Assembly: GCA_030524715.1 (NCBI GenBank)
Contig: JAUNGB010000001.1
Location: forward strand, 1 to 64,000
Origin: Eubacteriales bacterium
Lineage (GTDB): Bacteria > Bacillota > Clostridia > Lachnospirales > Lachnospiraceae
DNA length: 64,000 nucleotides
Direction of reading: 5' to 3'
The notes under the pieces were generated by a model. It ran no database searches and was not told the DNA's origin. It saw nothing but the letters and a program-made list of their open reading frames with translations. Made by a program: the position numbers and the translations under genes. This document shows, piece after piece, positions 57,263 through 64,000 of this stretch (the stretch's first letter is position 1; each line of letters starts with the position of its first letter).

Positions 57263-57995
57263 ATGGAATCCTCTAAGAGGCAAGGATTACTACTATTCCC
57301 GTATTGTCCGTGACTTGACTCGAAAAATCGGAACAGGCATCTATCAGGCCGGGACTTATTTGCCCTATGAGGCACAACTGGCAAAGCAGTATGGCGTGTC
57401 TGCTTATACGGTCAGAAAGGCATTGGACCTGCTGGAACAAAGAGGCTATACAAAGACTTTAAATGGCAAGGGTACAATGGTTCTGACTCCCGATCAGCTC
57501 AACACCAAACAGTCACTGATGGATTTTACTACAAAGCGAGATGCCCTTACATATCTTTATTCATTGCAGCTCATGGTGCTATTGTCCTATCCGGTTGCAG
57601 CCTACGCTGCACCTCATTTTAACGAAAATGATTTAGTAGTATTGGGTGACCAAATTAAGAAGCCAGGGATTGCGCTCACGAGTTTGTTCCAAATGATTTC
57701 TAAACATTTGTTTTTAGAGCCATTACAAGCCATTTGGCATGAAACGAGCAAAATCACAGAATGGGGATTCTATTTTGCTTTTTATCCGCAAGGAACCGAT
57801 GCAATCGGACAGCTCAATGAAATCACCCGGAGAGCGTATCACTGTCTGCGTTCTGGAAAAAGCGCAGAGTTTGCTGAGAATCTGGCTGACTCTTACCGTA
57901 TGATTTTAGCCTCTGTTCAGGCATATATGGTTAAACAGTACAATTTTACCGAGGCCTTATCGGTTCAGGTCCCCAGTAGAGACTCCATAAAATAA
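57225..57995 (+). CDS. GntR-type regulator, second half of a split gene
   Basis: A frame open from a TTG at 57225. Its real beginning is probably the continuation of the preceding gene. A GntR-type winged helix (GTGIYQAGTYLPYEAQLAKQ followed by YGVSAYTVRKALDLLEQRGY) is followed by a helical region that mirrors the first half. There is no ribosome binding site before the TTG. Loss of one C in the eight-C run near 57236-57243 would fuse it to the upstream frame as ...AKVPPQTPDAFEW. Confidence 0.7.
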   Translation: MPRFPPQTPDAFEWNPLRGKDYYYSRIVRDLTRKIGTGIYQAGTYLPYEAQLAKQYGVSAYTVRKALDLLEQRGYTKTLNGKGTMVLTPDQLNTKQSLMDFTTKRDALTYLYSLQLMVLLSYPVAAYAAPHFNENDLVVLGDQIKKPGIALTSLFQMISKHLFLEPLQAIWHETSKITEWGFYFAFYPQGTDAIGQLNEITRRAYHCLRSGKSAEFAENLADSYRMILASVQAYMVKQYNFTEALSVQVPSRDSIK

Positions 57996-58069
57996 GCTGT
58001 AATCAGTTGGGATGTAGAAACTACATTCCAACTATCTTCCTGACGTTCCATACATATTTCCAGTTGCCC

Positions 58070-58511
58070 TCCTTTTTCTGATATACTTTCAAGGACGGAA
58101 AGATTATGCCTGTCCTTAACTCATATTAACTTCTGAAGTTTTTCTTGTATGTTGTCCGTTCCCTTTATGCCTATCATGGGAATAGATATGTTTTCTCGCA
58201 AAAGCCGGCGGAAAATTTTCTACAAATAATCCCATACCATTGATTTCTGCATCATTGTCCGATGTTGTTTCGACACCACAATTTGGAGAACGATTTGCCC
58301 CAATAATACCGATAACTTCAAATCCATATTTTTTATATTCCATAATATGTTGCACTACGTAATCAGCCAGTCTTGTTAGTTTCAAATTCGAGTCGTCATT
58401 TTGCATTGCTGAACGTATGCGTGTATTCTCTACCACTACCGGGCTATCAGCGCCATGAATATTTCCCCTATCAAGTCCTAAACAGCAAAAATCATTTCCA
58501 TAACGCTTCAT
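58070..58511 (-). pseudogene. Truncated duplicate of TudS-related gene
   Basis: About 380 bp nearly identical to 60808-61190. It retains CCLGLDRGNIHGADSPVVVE and GANRSPNCGV but has lost the N-terminal third, which includes two of the three conserved Cys motifs. A 2-base deletion shifts the frame after GLFVE. It starts from a foreign ATG (58511, with GGAGGAGCAAATA) encoding MKRYGNDF. The far end (58070-58110) matches the end of the Lnu-like gene, so the copy carries an internal deletion. Confidence 0.7.
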
Positions 58512-58558
58512 TATTTGCTCCTCCTTCTCAAAGGAAGTTCCGCACATTTCAAATCATC

Positions 58559-59284
58559 TTATTCTGCAGAGAGCGTCATGCAAATCAACGGCCATGTGTC
58601 CTCTTGCGGATGTGTCGATAATTCACGCACTTTGCAATAAATTGATTTATTTTGCATGATTTCATCTGTGGTAAGACATAGTGTCTTTTTCTTCTCAACG
58701 AGCTCTTTCATATTTACGGTGTCAATCCAAGTATCTTTTTGAAACGGTAATGTCAGCATATGCGCTTCCGAAAAGTAATCTACCAGACGTACAAACTGAC
58801 TTTTTGATTCTTCTTGCCACAGCGCAGCGCATTCTTGATAATCTGATATACTGTCAATCTGGGATAGCCCCGGAATGATATACTGCTGCATATCATTTAC
58901 AATGATGGCTTGAATCTCCTCATAGGGGGTATCCATCGGCTTGTAGTTTTTATAACCGTCAATGACATAACCCCGTATATTACGGAGCGGGTGTAACCTG
59001 CCTTGATGCGGCAAAAAGCAAGCTTCTGTAAAAGATTTGAAAAAAGTAACATCTTGTAGTTGTTCATCTGAAAGGTCAGGCGTATCTACTACGATATTCA
59101 GCCAAAAGGAAAAACCGGTAGCATTGCTGTTAAATTGGGAACTTTGAATATTTACGGTGATTGTGCAGGCTTCCTTATGAATGGAAAAAGCCTGTGTTCC
59201 CCGAAGGCTGTGAAAACCTGCTTCTTTGAGCGCCGGTTTGATAACTTGTTGAATTACTTTATTTTTCTTTTCTCGTGAAGTCAT
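58559..59284 (-). CDS. DUF4304-type protein
   Basis: A 241-residue cytoplasmic protein with the DUF4304 pattern in its N-terminal half (KPALKEAGFHSLRGTQAFSI, then TITVNIQSSQFNSNATGFSF and a WLNI strand). Family function is unknown; members are common in Bacillota accessory regions, sometimes as immunity-like proteins. The ATG at 59284 is the only good start. Flanked by the TudS-like pseudogene and the DUF3781 gene. Confidence 0.7.
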   Translation of the reverse strand: MTSREKKNKVIQQVIKPALKEAGFHSLRGTQAFSIHKEACTITVNIQSSQFNSNATGFSFWLNIVVDTPDLSDEQLQDVTFFKSFTEACFLPHQGRLHPLRNIRGYVIDGYKNYKPMDTPYEEIQAIIVNDMQQYIIPGLSQIDSISDYQECAALWQEESKSQFVRLVDYFSEAHMLTLPFQKDTWIDTVNMKELVEKKKTLCLTTDEIMQNKSIYCKVRELSTHPQEDTWPLICMTLSAE

Positions 59285-59319
59285 ATTCTTGTACCGCTCT
59301 TTCTGTCAGTTCTTTATTG

Positions 59320-59577
59320 CTATCTTTGCTGTTCCTGTACCTTATGCGCCGTGATGATCGTATAGCTATAAGCGTTGACCGTAATGATACAACCGTCAAC
59401 CGCTATATACCAGTTCTTTCCTTTTCTCAATATGGATGCTTCAACAGAAGATAGCCTATTTCTGCACCAATCAACAACTTGATCGGTATCCAAATCAAGG
59501 TTTCTCTTGATTCTTACTACACCCAATTCGGTCGTATGTAGCTTATCCAAATGATTCAGTAATTCGTTGTTCTGCAT
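59320..59577 (-). CDS. DUF3781 protein
   Basis: An 85-residue protein with the characteristic LHTTELGVVRIKRNL at residue 12, GKNWYIAVDG and the C-terminal ITVNAYSYTIITAHK of DUF3781. Function unknown. The start at 59577 follows GGGGTGAAAAAT; the longer frame to 59694 overlaps the DUF1697 gene and has no binding site. Complete for the family. Confidence 0.8.
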   Translation of the reverse strand: MQNNELLNHLDKLHTTELGVVRIKRNLDLDTDQVVDWCRNRLSSVEASILRKGKNWYIAVDGCIITVNAYSYTIITAHKVQEQQR

Positions 59578-59609
59578 ATTTTTCACCCCACAAAGAATTG
59601 GAGAAACAA

Positions 59610-60158
59610 CTACATTCCGACAATCTTCCTGACAGTGTTTGCCGTTCTGATTGTCAGTTTGTCGCTGATATCCGCACGTGCCATCACCCGCCACCAGTTG
59701 GTCTTTTGATAATCCTTCCGGCTGAACGACCAGAATACCGCTGCCTTATAATTCCTAATCTTTTCTAATCCTTCCCTGGGTTCTCCGATCTCGTCCCACA
59801 CTTCAGCAAATGTAGCCGGAGGCATAAAAAAAATCAGATTATCATAGATTTCCTTATTTTCATCACCCCACCAGTCAGGCGCGTGTTGCAAAATATCTTC
59901 GAGAACCTCTTTTGATATGACGAAAACCGGAATATCCAGACCAAACCACTTTTTTATCGTTGTCTCAATCTGGTCTGTAAGGCTCCCTATATTCTCTTCA
60001 TCACTTGAAAAAATCACATTGCCACTGTTCAGATAGGTCTTAACCGCTCCGAACCCAAGCTCCTCAAAAACTTTCTTCAGTCCAGCCATCGGAACTTTAT
60101 TTTTTCCACTTATATTAACACCGCGCAAAAGCGCAATATATCTCGTTGCTTCCTCCAT
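59610..60158 (-). CDS. DUF1697 protein
   Basis: A 182-residue protein with the DUF1697 hallmark YIALLRGVNISGKNKVPM at the N-terminus, then TYLNSGNVIFSS and a C-terminal W-RKDYQKTNWW motif. Function unknown; widely distributed single-copy accessory gene. Starts at 60158 (MEEATRYI) and 60170 are both possible; neither has an ideal ribosome binding site. It ends 32 bp before the DUF3781 start. Confidence 0.85.
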   Translation of the reverse strand: MEEATRYIALLRGVNISGKNKVPMAGLKKVFEELGFGAVKTYLNSGNVIFSSDEENIGSLTDQIETTIKKWFGLDIPVFVISKEVLEDILQHAPDWWGDENKEIYDNLIFFMPPATFAEVWDEIGEPREGLEKIRNYKAAVFWSFSRKDYQKTNWWRVMARADISDKLTIRTANTVRKIVGM

Positions 60159-60176
60159 GCAAATCACCATTTCGCC

Positions 60177-60668
60177 TTATTCTGATATACTTTCAAGGAC
60201 AGAAAGATCATGCTTGTCCTTATCCCTTAGCTCATAACCCGAGTGAAAAATTTTTTGTCCTTTCAAAGATATACAGGGAATTGTTCTCCCCTCAAAAACA
60301 GCACTACCAAAATAGTCCTTCTCAAACTCGTACCAGCCGCCTTCCAAATCGGCTTGTTTTGACGTCCCGTCATCATTCAAAACAAATGGATGGATGTCCA
60401 AATAACCGTATTCATCGCTATATAATTCTATTCTAACAGGTTTCCAATCCGTCTCTACTTTATAACCATGCTCCGAAAGTATATCTAATAGCCTTTCTGT
60501 ATATTGAGCGTCAAAGTTGATATCAATATCTCTATGATCCCTTGTCTGTTTACCCGCCAATAGATCAACGCCCCAGCCACCGTCCACCCAATATAGTATT
60601 CCCATATTTTCAAACAGGCTAACGACTGCCATCAAGTCTTCTTTTGTTGCCGTTTCTTTTTTATCCAT
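60177..60668 (-). CDS. Lnu-like lincosamide nucleotidyltransferase
   Basis: A 163-residue nucleotidyltransferase of the Lnu(A)/Lnu(C) size and layout. The catalytic region reads WVDGGWGVDLLAGKQTRDHR followed by DIDINFDAQ, with the paired acidic residues of the NTP-transferase fold. The later motifs YLDIHPFVLNDDG, IPCISLKGQKIFHSGYEL are close to those I recall from Lnu(A). Such enzymes adenylylate lincomycin/clindamycin and so confer resistance. AAAGGAGGAGTTGC lies upstream of the ATG at 60668. Activity and substrate range cannot be judged from sequence alone. Confidence 0.8.
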   Translation of the reverse strand: MDKKETATKEDLMAVVSLFENMGILYWVDGGWGVDLLAGKQTRDHRDIDINFDAQYTERLLDILSEHGYKVETDWKPVRIELYSDEYGYLDIHPFVLNDDGTSKQADLEGGWYEFEKDYFGSAVFEGRTIPCISLKGQKIFHSGYELRDKDKHDLSVLESISE

Positions 60669-60695
60669 GCAACTCCTCCTTTTCCAATTCTGAAG

Positions 60696-60800
60696 CTACC
60701 AATCATATTTTTTGATATTCACGGTAGCAACCGCTGTTTGGTTCGGCTCTCCTGTAACAAGGTCTTGAGGTGCAGGCACGAACATCATAAATCCGTCCAT
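60696..60800 (-). pseudogene. Short C-terminal gene fragment
   Basis: A 34-codon frame ending VATVNIKKYDW, with protein-like composition but no complete domain. It lies between the TudS-related and Lnu-like genes. Probably the tail of a deleted gene; a real micro-protein cannot be excluded (weak AAGGAC site). Confidence 0.25.
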
Positions 60801-60820
60801 GTTTGTCCTTATCCCTTAAC

Positions 60821-61357
60821 TCATATTAACTGCTGAAGTTTTTCTTGTATATTGTCCGTTCCCTTTATGCCTATCATGGGAATAGATATGTTTTCTCGCA
60901 AAAGCTGGCGGAAAATTTTTTCTACAAATAATCCCATACCATTGATTTCTGCATCATTGTCCGATGTTGTTTCGACACCACAATTTGGAGAACGATTTGC
61001 CCCAATAATACCGATAACTTCAAATCCATATTTTTTATATTCCATAATATGTTGCACTACGTAATCAGCCAGTCTTGTTAGTTTCAAATTCGAGTCGTCA
61101 TTTTGCATTGCTGAACGTATGCGTGTATTCTCTACCACTACCGGGCTATCAGCGCCATGAATATTTCCCCTATCAAGTCCTAAACAGCAAAACTCCGGAC
61201 AGGGCATTTGGACAATACCAATATCGGCATTTAAGAAAAAATCAACAACATCTTTATTTGCTGCCGGATAAATCGCCGTTCCATCTGAAATGGAATTTTG
61301 ATTTAAAAAGCAATGTGCAACAAAAACAACCTTTTTACTTCTTCCATCATTGAACAT
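60821..61357 (-). CDS. TudS-related (DUF523-like) putative desulfidase
   Basis: A 178-residue protein with three conserved cysteine motifs, VAHCFLNQNS, MPCPEFCCLG and GANRSPNCGV, arranged as in DUF523/TudS proteins, where three Cys hold a [4Fe-4S] cluster that removes sulfur from thio-substrates. It resembles the CD3072-type TudS-related family. The start MFNDGRSKK at 61357 has only a weak GTGAGAG site; the frame reaches 61441. A damaged copy lies at 58.1-58.5 kb. Confidence 0.75.
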   Translation of the reverse strand: MFNDGRSKKVVFVAHCFLNQNSISDGTAIYPAANKDVVDFFLNADIGIVQMPCPEFCCLGLDRGNIHGADSPVVVENTRIRSAMQNDDSNLKLTRLADYVVQHIMEYKKYGFEVIGIIGANRSPNCGVETTSDNDAEINGMGLFVEKIFRQLLRENISIPMIGIKGTDNIQEKLQQLI

Positions 61358-61471
61358 AGTATATACTCTCACAAATTCACAAATTTTAATTATTATTAAC
61401 TCGAAAGTCAGTGTATGATTTGTTCCAATCACTTTTACCAATTTCCACTGTGGAACTGTACCGTCATCGCC

Positions 61472-62080
61472 CTAATACTTTTCGATTGAAATAAACGGAG
61501 GAAAGGTATCGGAGCTATCGTTACGCCGCATAGTTTTTGAGTCCACATCAAAACACTTGCCGTTGTATTCATAGTGTAGCTTATTAGCTTTAACATAAAA
61601 ACGATGTTCCGATTGAAATGCAACGGGCTTAAAATGCCCTTCTTGTATCGGCTGATCCCGATACAAGACCTGATCTTCCGATAACTTCAGCACATCATTT
61701 TCAAGACGCACATCATAAATTCCACTTACGATAGCCTCTGCTGCCACATTTTTCCCTGAAGCTGAAATGAAACGAAAACAGCCAGTCAAACTATTCGTGC
61801 TTTTTCGCTCCGCCAGTTCAAATCGGAACAGGGATACACCACTGAAATCTTTTCGCAATTTTTCCCGTTCTCCATCCTTTCCCATGAGCCATATCTTCTC
61901 ATTAGATACAATAAACATATCCAACTGAAATCCGCTCTGAGAATATTTTAGATTAGAGAAAGATATTTGATCTGAGTAAACGCCCTGTAACGCACCATTT
62001 TCAAGTTCGTAAACTAATTCCTTTGTAAACAGCGTTTTGCCATCCACATTCGCTTCAATGAAGTTGATGATTTCTTTCAT
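61472..62080 (-). CDS. Hypothetical protein, 202 aa
   Basis: Function not recognised. A soluble, beta-rich protein (MKEIINFIEANVDGKTLFTK start; GVYDVRLENDVLKLSEDQVL-like strands in the middle) without catalytic motifs I can name. It looks complete and has good coding composition. Start at 62080 or the Met two codons upstream. Stand-alone in a region of mixed accessory genes. Confidence 0.6.
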   Translation of the reverse strand: MKEIINFIEANVDGKTLFTKELVYELENGALQGVYSDQISFSNLKYSQSGFQLDMFIVSNEKIWLMGKDGEREKLRKDFSGVSLFRFELAERKSTNSLTGCFRFISASGKNVAAEAIVSGIYDVRLENDVLKLSEDQVLYRDQPIQEGHFKPVAFQSEHRFYVKANKLHYEYNGKCFDVDSKTMRRNDSSDTFPPFISIEKY

Positions 62081-62211
62081 TAGCACCCGACCATCCTTTC
62101 AATTTAAAATACACCTTTTTATGCCAAGAACGCATAAAAGCAACTTACAATTTTCAAGCCACACAACTTCTTATTTTCTTTCCCGCTCATCTACACGGCA
62201 ACTTTTCTAAA

Positions 62212-62277
62212 TCCCCGCCAACCTCTATGAGATGCCCCTCCAGACCTCTGTTATGTTACACTTACCGACAAACATGA
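62212..62277. repeat. 65-bp dispersed repeat, copy A
   Basis: A non-coding segment containing AACCTCTATGAGATG that matches 63341-63405 along about 65 bases with roughly one difference in five. It appears to be a remnant of the small relic gene at copy B. Confidence 0.5.
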
Positions 62278-62287
62278 AGTTATCGCA

Positions 62288-62692
62288 TTACACAAAGTGT
62301 TTTCGTACCATCGTCGAGTAATTGTCGTATTGCTGAAAACCATACCGTTCATAAAATGGAATCGTTTTCGGGTCAGACGGCATGACCTTTACATACAAAA
62401 GATTTTCAAAGCAGCTCATAATCTGTTTCATCAATTCATCTCCAATATGTAGCCCCTGATATGCAGGGTCTACCAAAAGATAATGTAAAAAAGCAACCGT
62501 TTCCCCATCATCTAATGCACGAACAAGACCTACCAGTTTGTTTCCATCCCATGCCGAAATTACATGAGAGGAATTTTGCATTGCACGAACAAGTTTTTCT
62601 GGATAATTTCCAGATTCCCATTTGACAGACATAAACAATTCTTGCAACTCTGCAGCAGTAAAAACTTTTGTTTTCTTATACTCGATATTCAT
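62288..62692 (-). CDS. GNAT acetyltransferase
   Basis: A 134-residue GNAT-fold protein with the acetyl-CoA motif LLVDPAYQGLHIGDELMKQI (V-x-P-x-x-Q-x-x-x-I-G) and the C-terminal PFYERYGFQQYD. Acetylates an unknown small molecule or protein. Starts at 62692 (MNIEYKKTKVF). Complete for the family. Confidence 0.85.
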   Translation of the reverse strand: MNIEYKKTKVFTAAELQELFMSVKWESGNYPEKLVRAMQNSSHVISAWDGNKLVGLVRALDDGETVAFLHYLLVDPAYQGLHIGDELMKQIMSCFENLLYVKVMPSDPKTIPFYERYGFQQYDNYSTMVRKHFV

Positions 62693-62775
62693 AAATTGAC
62701 CTCTTTCAAATATCGTAATATATAAGAGTGGGGAAATTATCCCCTATTCTTATTTTTCGATTTCACGTTTCAAAA

Positions 62776-63186
62776 TTATATTGCTCCTATCATACCTGCT
62801 TCAAATAAAGTTTCAAATGTATTTACTGCACCTCCATGCTCCACAATCCTCCCATCAACTACCTTATCAACATTAATGCCAGTAAATACCAATCGTTTGT
62901 TGGTTGGCTTCATTCCTAGCCATTCACCATTATATGTACCCTCCATTACAAATTCAGAGATGACATAATCACCATCACAAAATTGCTTAATAATCTTCAT
63001 CTTATAATCGGGATATGTCTGCTTTGTTGCTTGTATGTGTTCTTTCATACCTTCAACGCCAACTGGAATCAGTCTTTCTCCCATTTTCACACAACATTTT
63101 TCATGGACAAACTCTGCTACTTTTCCAATTTGATTTTCAGATATGATAGTTTCATAGAAATATTTTATTTTCTCCACTGAATCCAT
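62776..63186 (-). CDS. SnoaL-like/ester-cyclase-type protein
   Basis: A 136-residue NTF2-fold protein (MDSVEKIKYFYETIISENQI start; GVEGMKEHIQATKQTYPDYK; GEWLGMKPTNKRLVFTGINV), the SnoaL-like pattern. Members cover cyclases, isomerases and binding proteins, so the activity is open. GAGAGGTAGGACA precedes the Met at 63186, preferred over the frame start at 63201. Confidence 0.8.
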   Translation of the reverse strand: MDSVEKIKYFYETIISENQIGKVAEFVHEKCCVKMGERLIPVGVEGMKEHIQATKQTYPDYKMKIIKQFCDGDYVISEFVMEGTYNGEWLGMKPTNKRLVFTGINVDKVVDGRIVEHGGAVNTFETLFEAGMIGAI

Positions 63187-63232
63187 TGTCCTACCTCTCA
63201 ACTTTCCACTAGTTTATTCCTTCACCACGTAT

Positions 63233-63405
63233 TAGGTATTCAGAAGTTTGGTCAAATCCTCAATAGAAGCATCCTTCTTCACAGAGACTTCTTCCATAGT
63301 CATACCTGACGCCAGAAAATACCTGAGCACCATATTCATATCCTCGCCAACCTCTATGAGATGCTCGTCCAGATCTCTATTGTGTTACTTACCGGCAAAT
63401 TTGAA
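63233..63405 (-). pseudogene. Relic gene tail containing dispersed repeat, copy B
   Basis: A frame reading LDEHLIEVGEDMNMVLRYFL, then ASGMTMEEVSVKKDAS and a stop, preceded by a stop codon. This looks like the C-terminal 45-50 residues of a lost protein. Its 5' part (63341-63405) is repeated at 62212-62277. Confidence 0.4.
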
Positions 63406-63420
63406 CTGATGAAAGAGGGT

Positions 63421-63951
63421 CTATATTGAAATCCAGTATCGTTGAATAATTCCACTTTCACTAAGCCCTACTGTATCAGGGATTTCTTTTTCCAACACGC
63501 CCCCATTTTTTACAATCGTTTTTTGTGATGCTTCATTCTTTTTATCGCATGTTAGTAAAACTTTGCTTTCTCCAAACTCACGACAGATAGGTAAAATCAA
63601 TCTTAACATTTCGGACGCATAGCCTTTCTGCCGTTCCGATGGACGAACACTATATCCGATATTACCTCCAAAATTAAGGAGGAAGTCGGATAATGGGTGT
63701 CGAAAATCAATCATGCCAACAACATAGTTATCTTTTTTTCGTATAGCCAAAAACACTTCTGATGGAACATATCCGTCCTTGTATTTTGCTTTTAATCTTG
63801 CTTCAAAATCAATCCATTCCTCAAATGATTGTACATTTTCAAGACCAGCACAACCGTCAAAACTATCTCCATTTTGTGACATTTCTTCTTTATATGACAT
63901 AACTTGGTCTGCATATTGTTTAGACGGTCTGACTAACAATATTTTACACAT
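63421..63951 (-). CDS. GNAT acetyltransferase, RimJ/RimL-like
   Basis: A 176-residue GNAT protein with GMIDFRHPLSDFLLNFGGNI, the CoA motif YSVRPSERQKGYASEML and CDKKNEASQKTIVKNGG, the RimJ/RimL-type pattern. Substrate unknown. Starts MCKILLVRPS at 63951, with AGGGAGAAGTGCG upstream. Complete for the family. Confidence 0.85.
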   Translation of the reverse strand: MCKILLVRPSKQYADQVMSYKEEMSQNGDSFDGCAGLENVQSFEEWIDFEARLKAKYKDGYVPSEVFLAIRKKDNYVVGMIDFRHPLSDFLLNFGGNIGYSVRPSERQKGYASEMLRLILPICREFGESKVLLTCDKKNEASQKTIVKNGGVLEKEIPDTVGLSESGIIQRYWISI

Positions 63952-64000
63952 CGCACTTCTCCCTCCAAAATCCCGATTGTTTATTCCCTTACCATATATT

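Noticed and set aside
1-64000. CRISPR arrays, tRNA or rRNA genes
   Set aside because: No regularly spaced direct repeats, cloverleaf sequences or rRNA segments were seen in reading the window.

Overview
The window looks like part of the accessory genome of a low-to-mid GC Gram-positive Clostridia, most plausibly a gut Lachnospiraceae (inferred). Nearly every start codon is preceded by an AGGAGG-type ribosome binding site. Families typical of that group recur: DUF5688, DUF3268, DUF6273, SpaA/Cna-B surface proteins and a Tn916-like sigma/HTH pair. About 1-51 kb, apart from a cargo cassette at 24-29 kb, reads as one large mobile element (integrative-conjugative, plasmid-like or phage-derived). 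No integrase, relaxase, coupling protein, capsid gene or sortase lies inside the window, so its class cannot be fixed.

Layout. (1) 1-23.9 kb, all minus strand: a replication/recombination and metabolism block. It holds two PP-loop PAPS-reductase-like enzymes, a VWA protein with a MoxR-type AAA+ ATPase, a RecD2-like helicase, SSB, a CHC2/Toprim primase-like protein, an Erf annealing protein, a YqaJ exonuclease, two DUF5688 proteins and many small unknowns. Three near-identical promoter/operator/leader modules (about 3.54-3.75, 20.55-20.78 and 23.69-23.92 kb) head the three transcription units. Each has a TTGACA-N17-TAAAAT-type promoter, paired AT-rich palindromes, a conserved leader and a terminator-like hairpin before the first gene. 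In the third unit a structured RNA resembling HEARO/omega RNA lies exactly between an excellent Shine-Dalgarno site and the ATGA start of a PP-loop gene.

(2) 24.0-29.2 kb: a peptide-antibiotic-type two-component system and a divergent ABC transporter (ATPase plus two permeases). Four TCAAAGT repeats with an exact 11-bp period lie between them. The histidine kinase carries an unexpected C-terminal extension with a HEPN-like motif, probably created by insertion of this cassette.

(3) 29.7-51.2 kb, minus strand: small membrane and zinc-finger proteins, a giant (about 3,900 residue) thioester/Cna-B adhesin, a secreted transglutaminase-like protein, a 1,190-residue GLUG/Ig-like surface protein, a DUF6273 protein, a cold-shock protein, an S1-like protein and a sigma-factor-like/HTH pair. 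Terminator-like hairpins stand directly before several of these genes, suggesting control by attenuation and antitermination.

(4) 51.3-64 kb: an eroded non-coding zone, then a mixed set of chromosomal-type accessory genes. These are an inositol monophosphatase, a TraX-family protein, a REC/HD-GYP/GGDEF protein, a tandem GntR-type regulator split at a C-run, a Lnu-like lincosamide nucleotidyltransferase, a TudS-related protein with a partial duplicate, DUF1697, DUF3781, DUF4304, two GNAT acetyltransferases and a SnoaL-like protein. Relics and duplications are frequent here.
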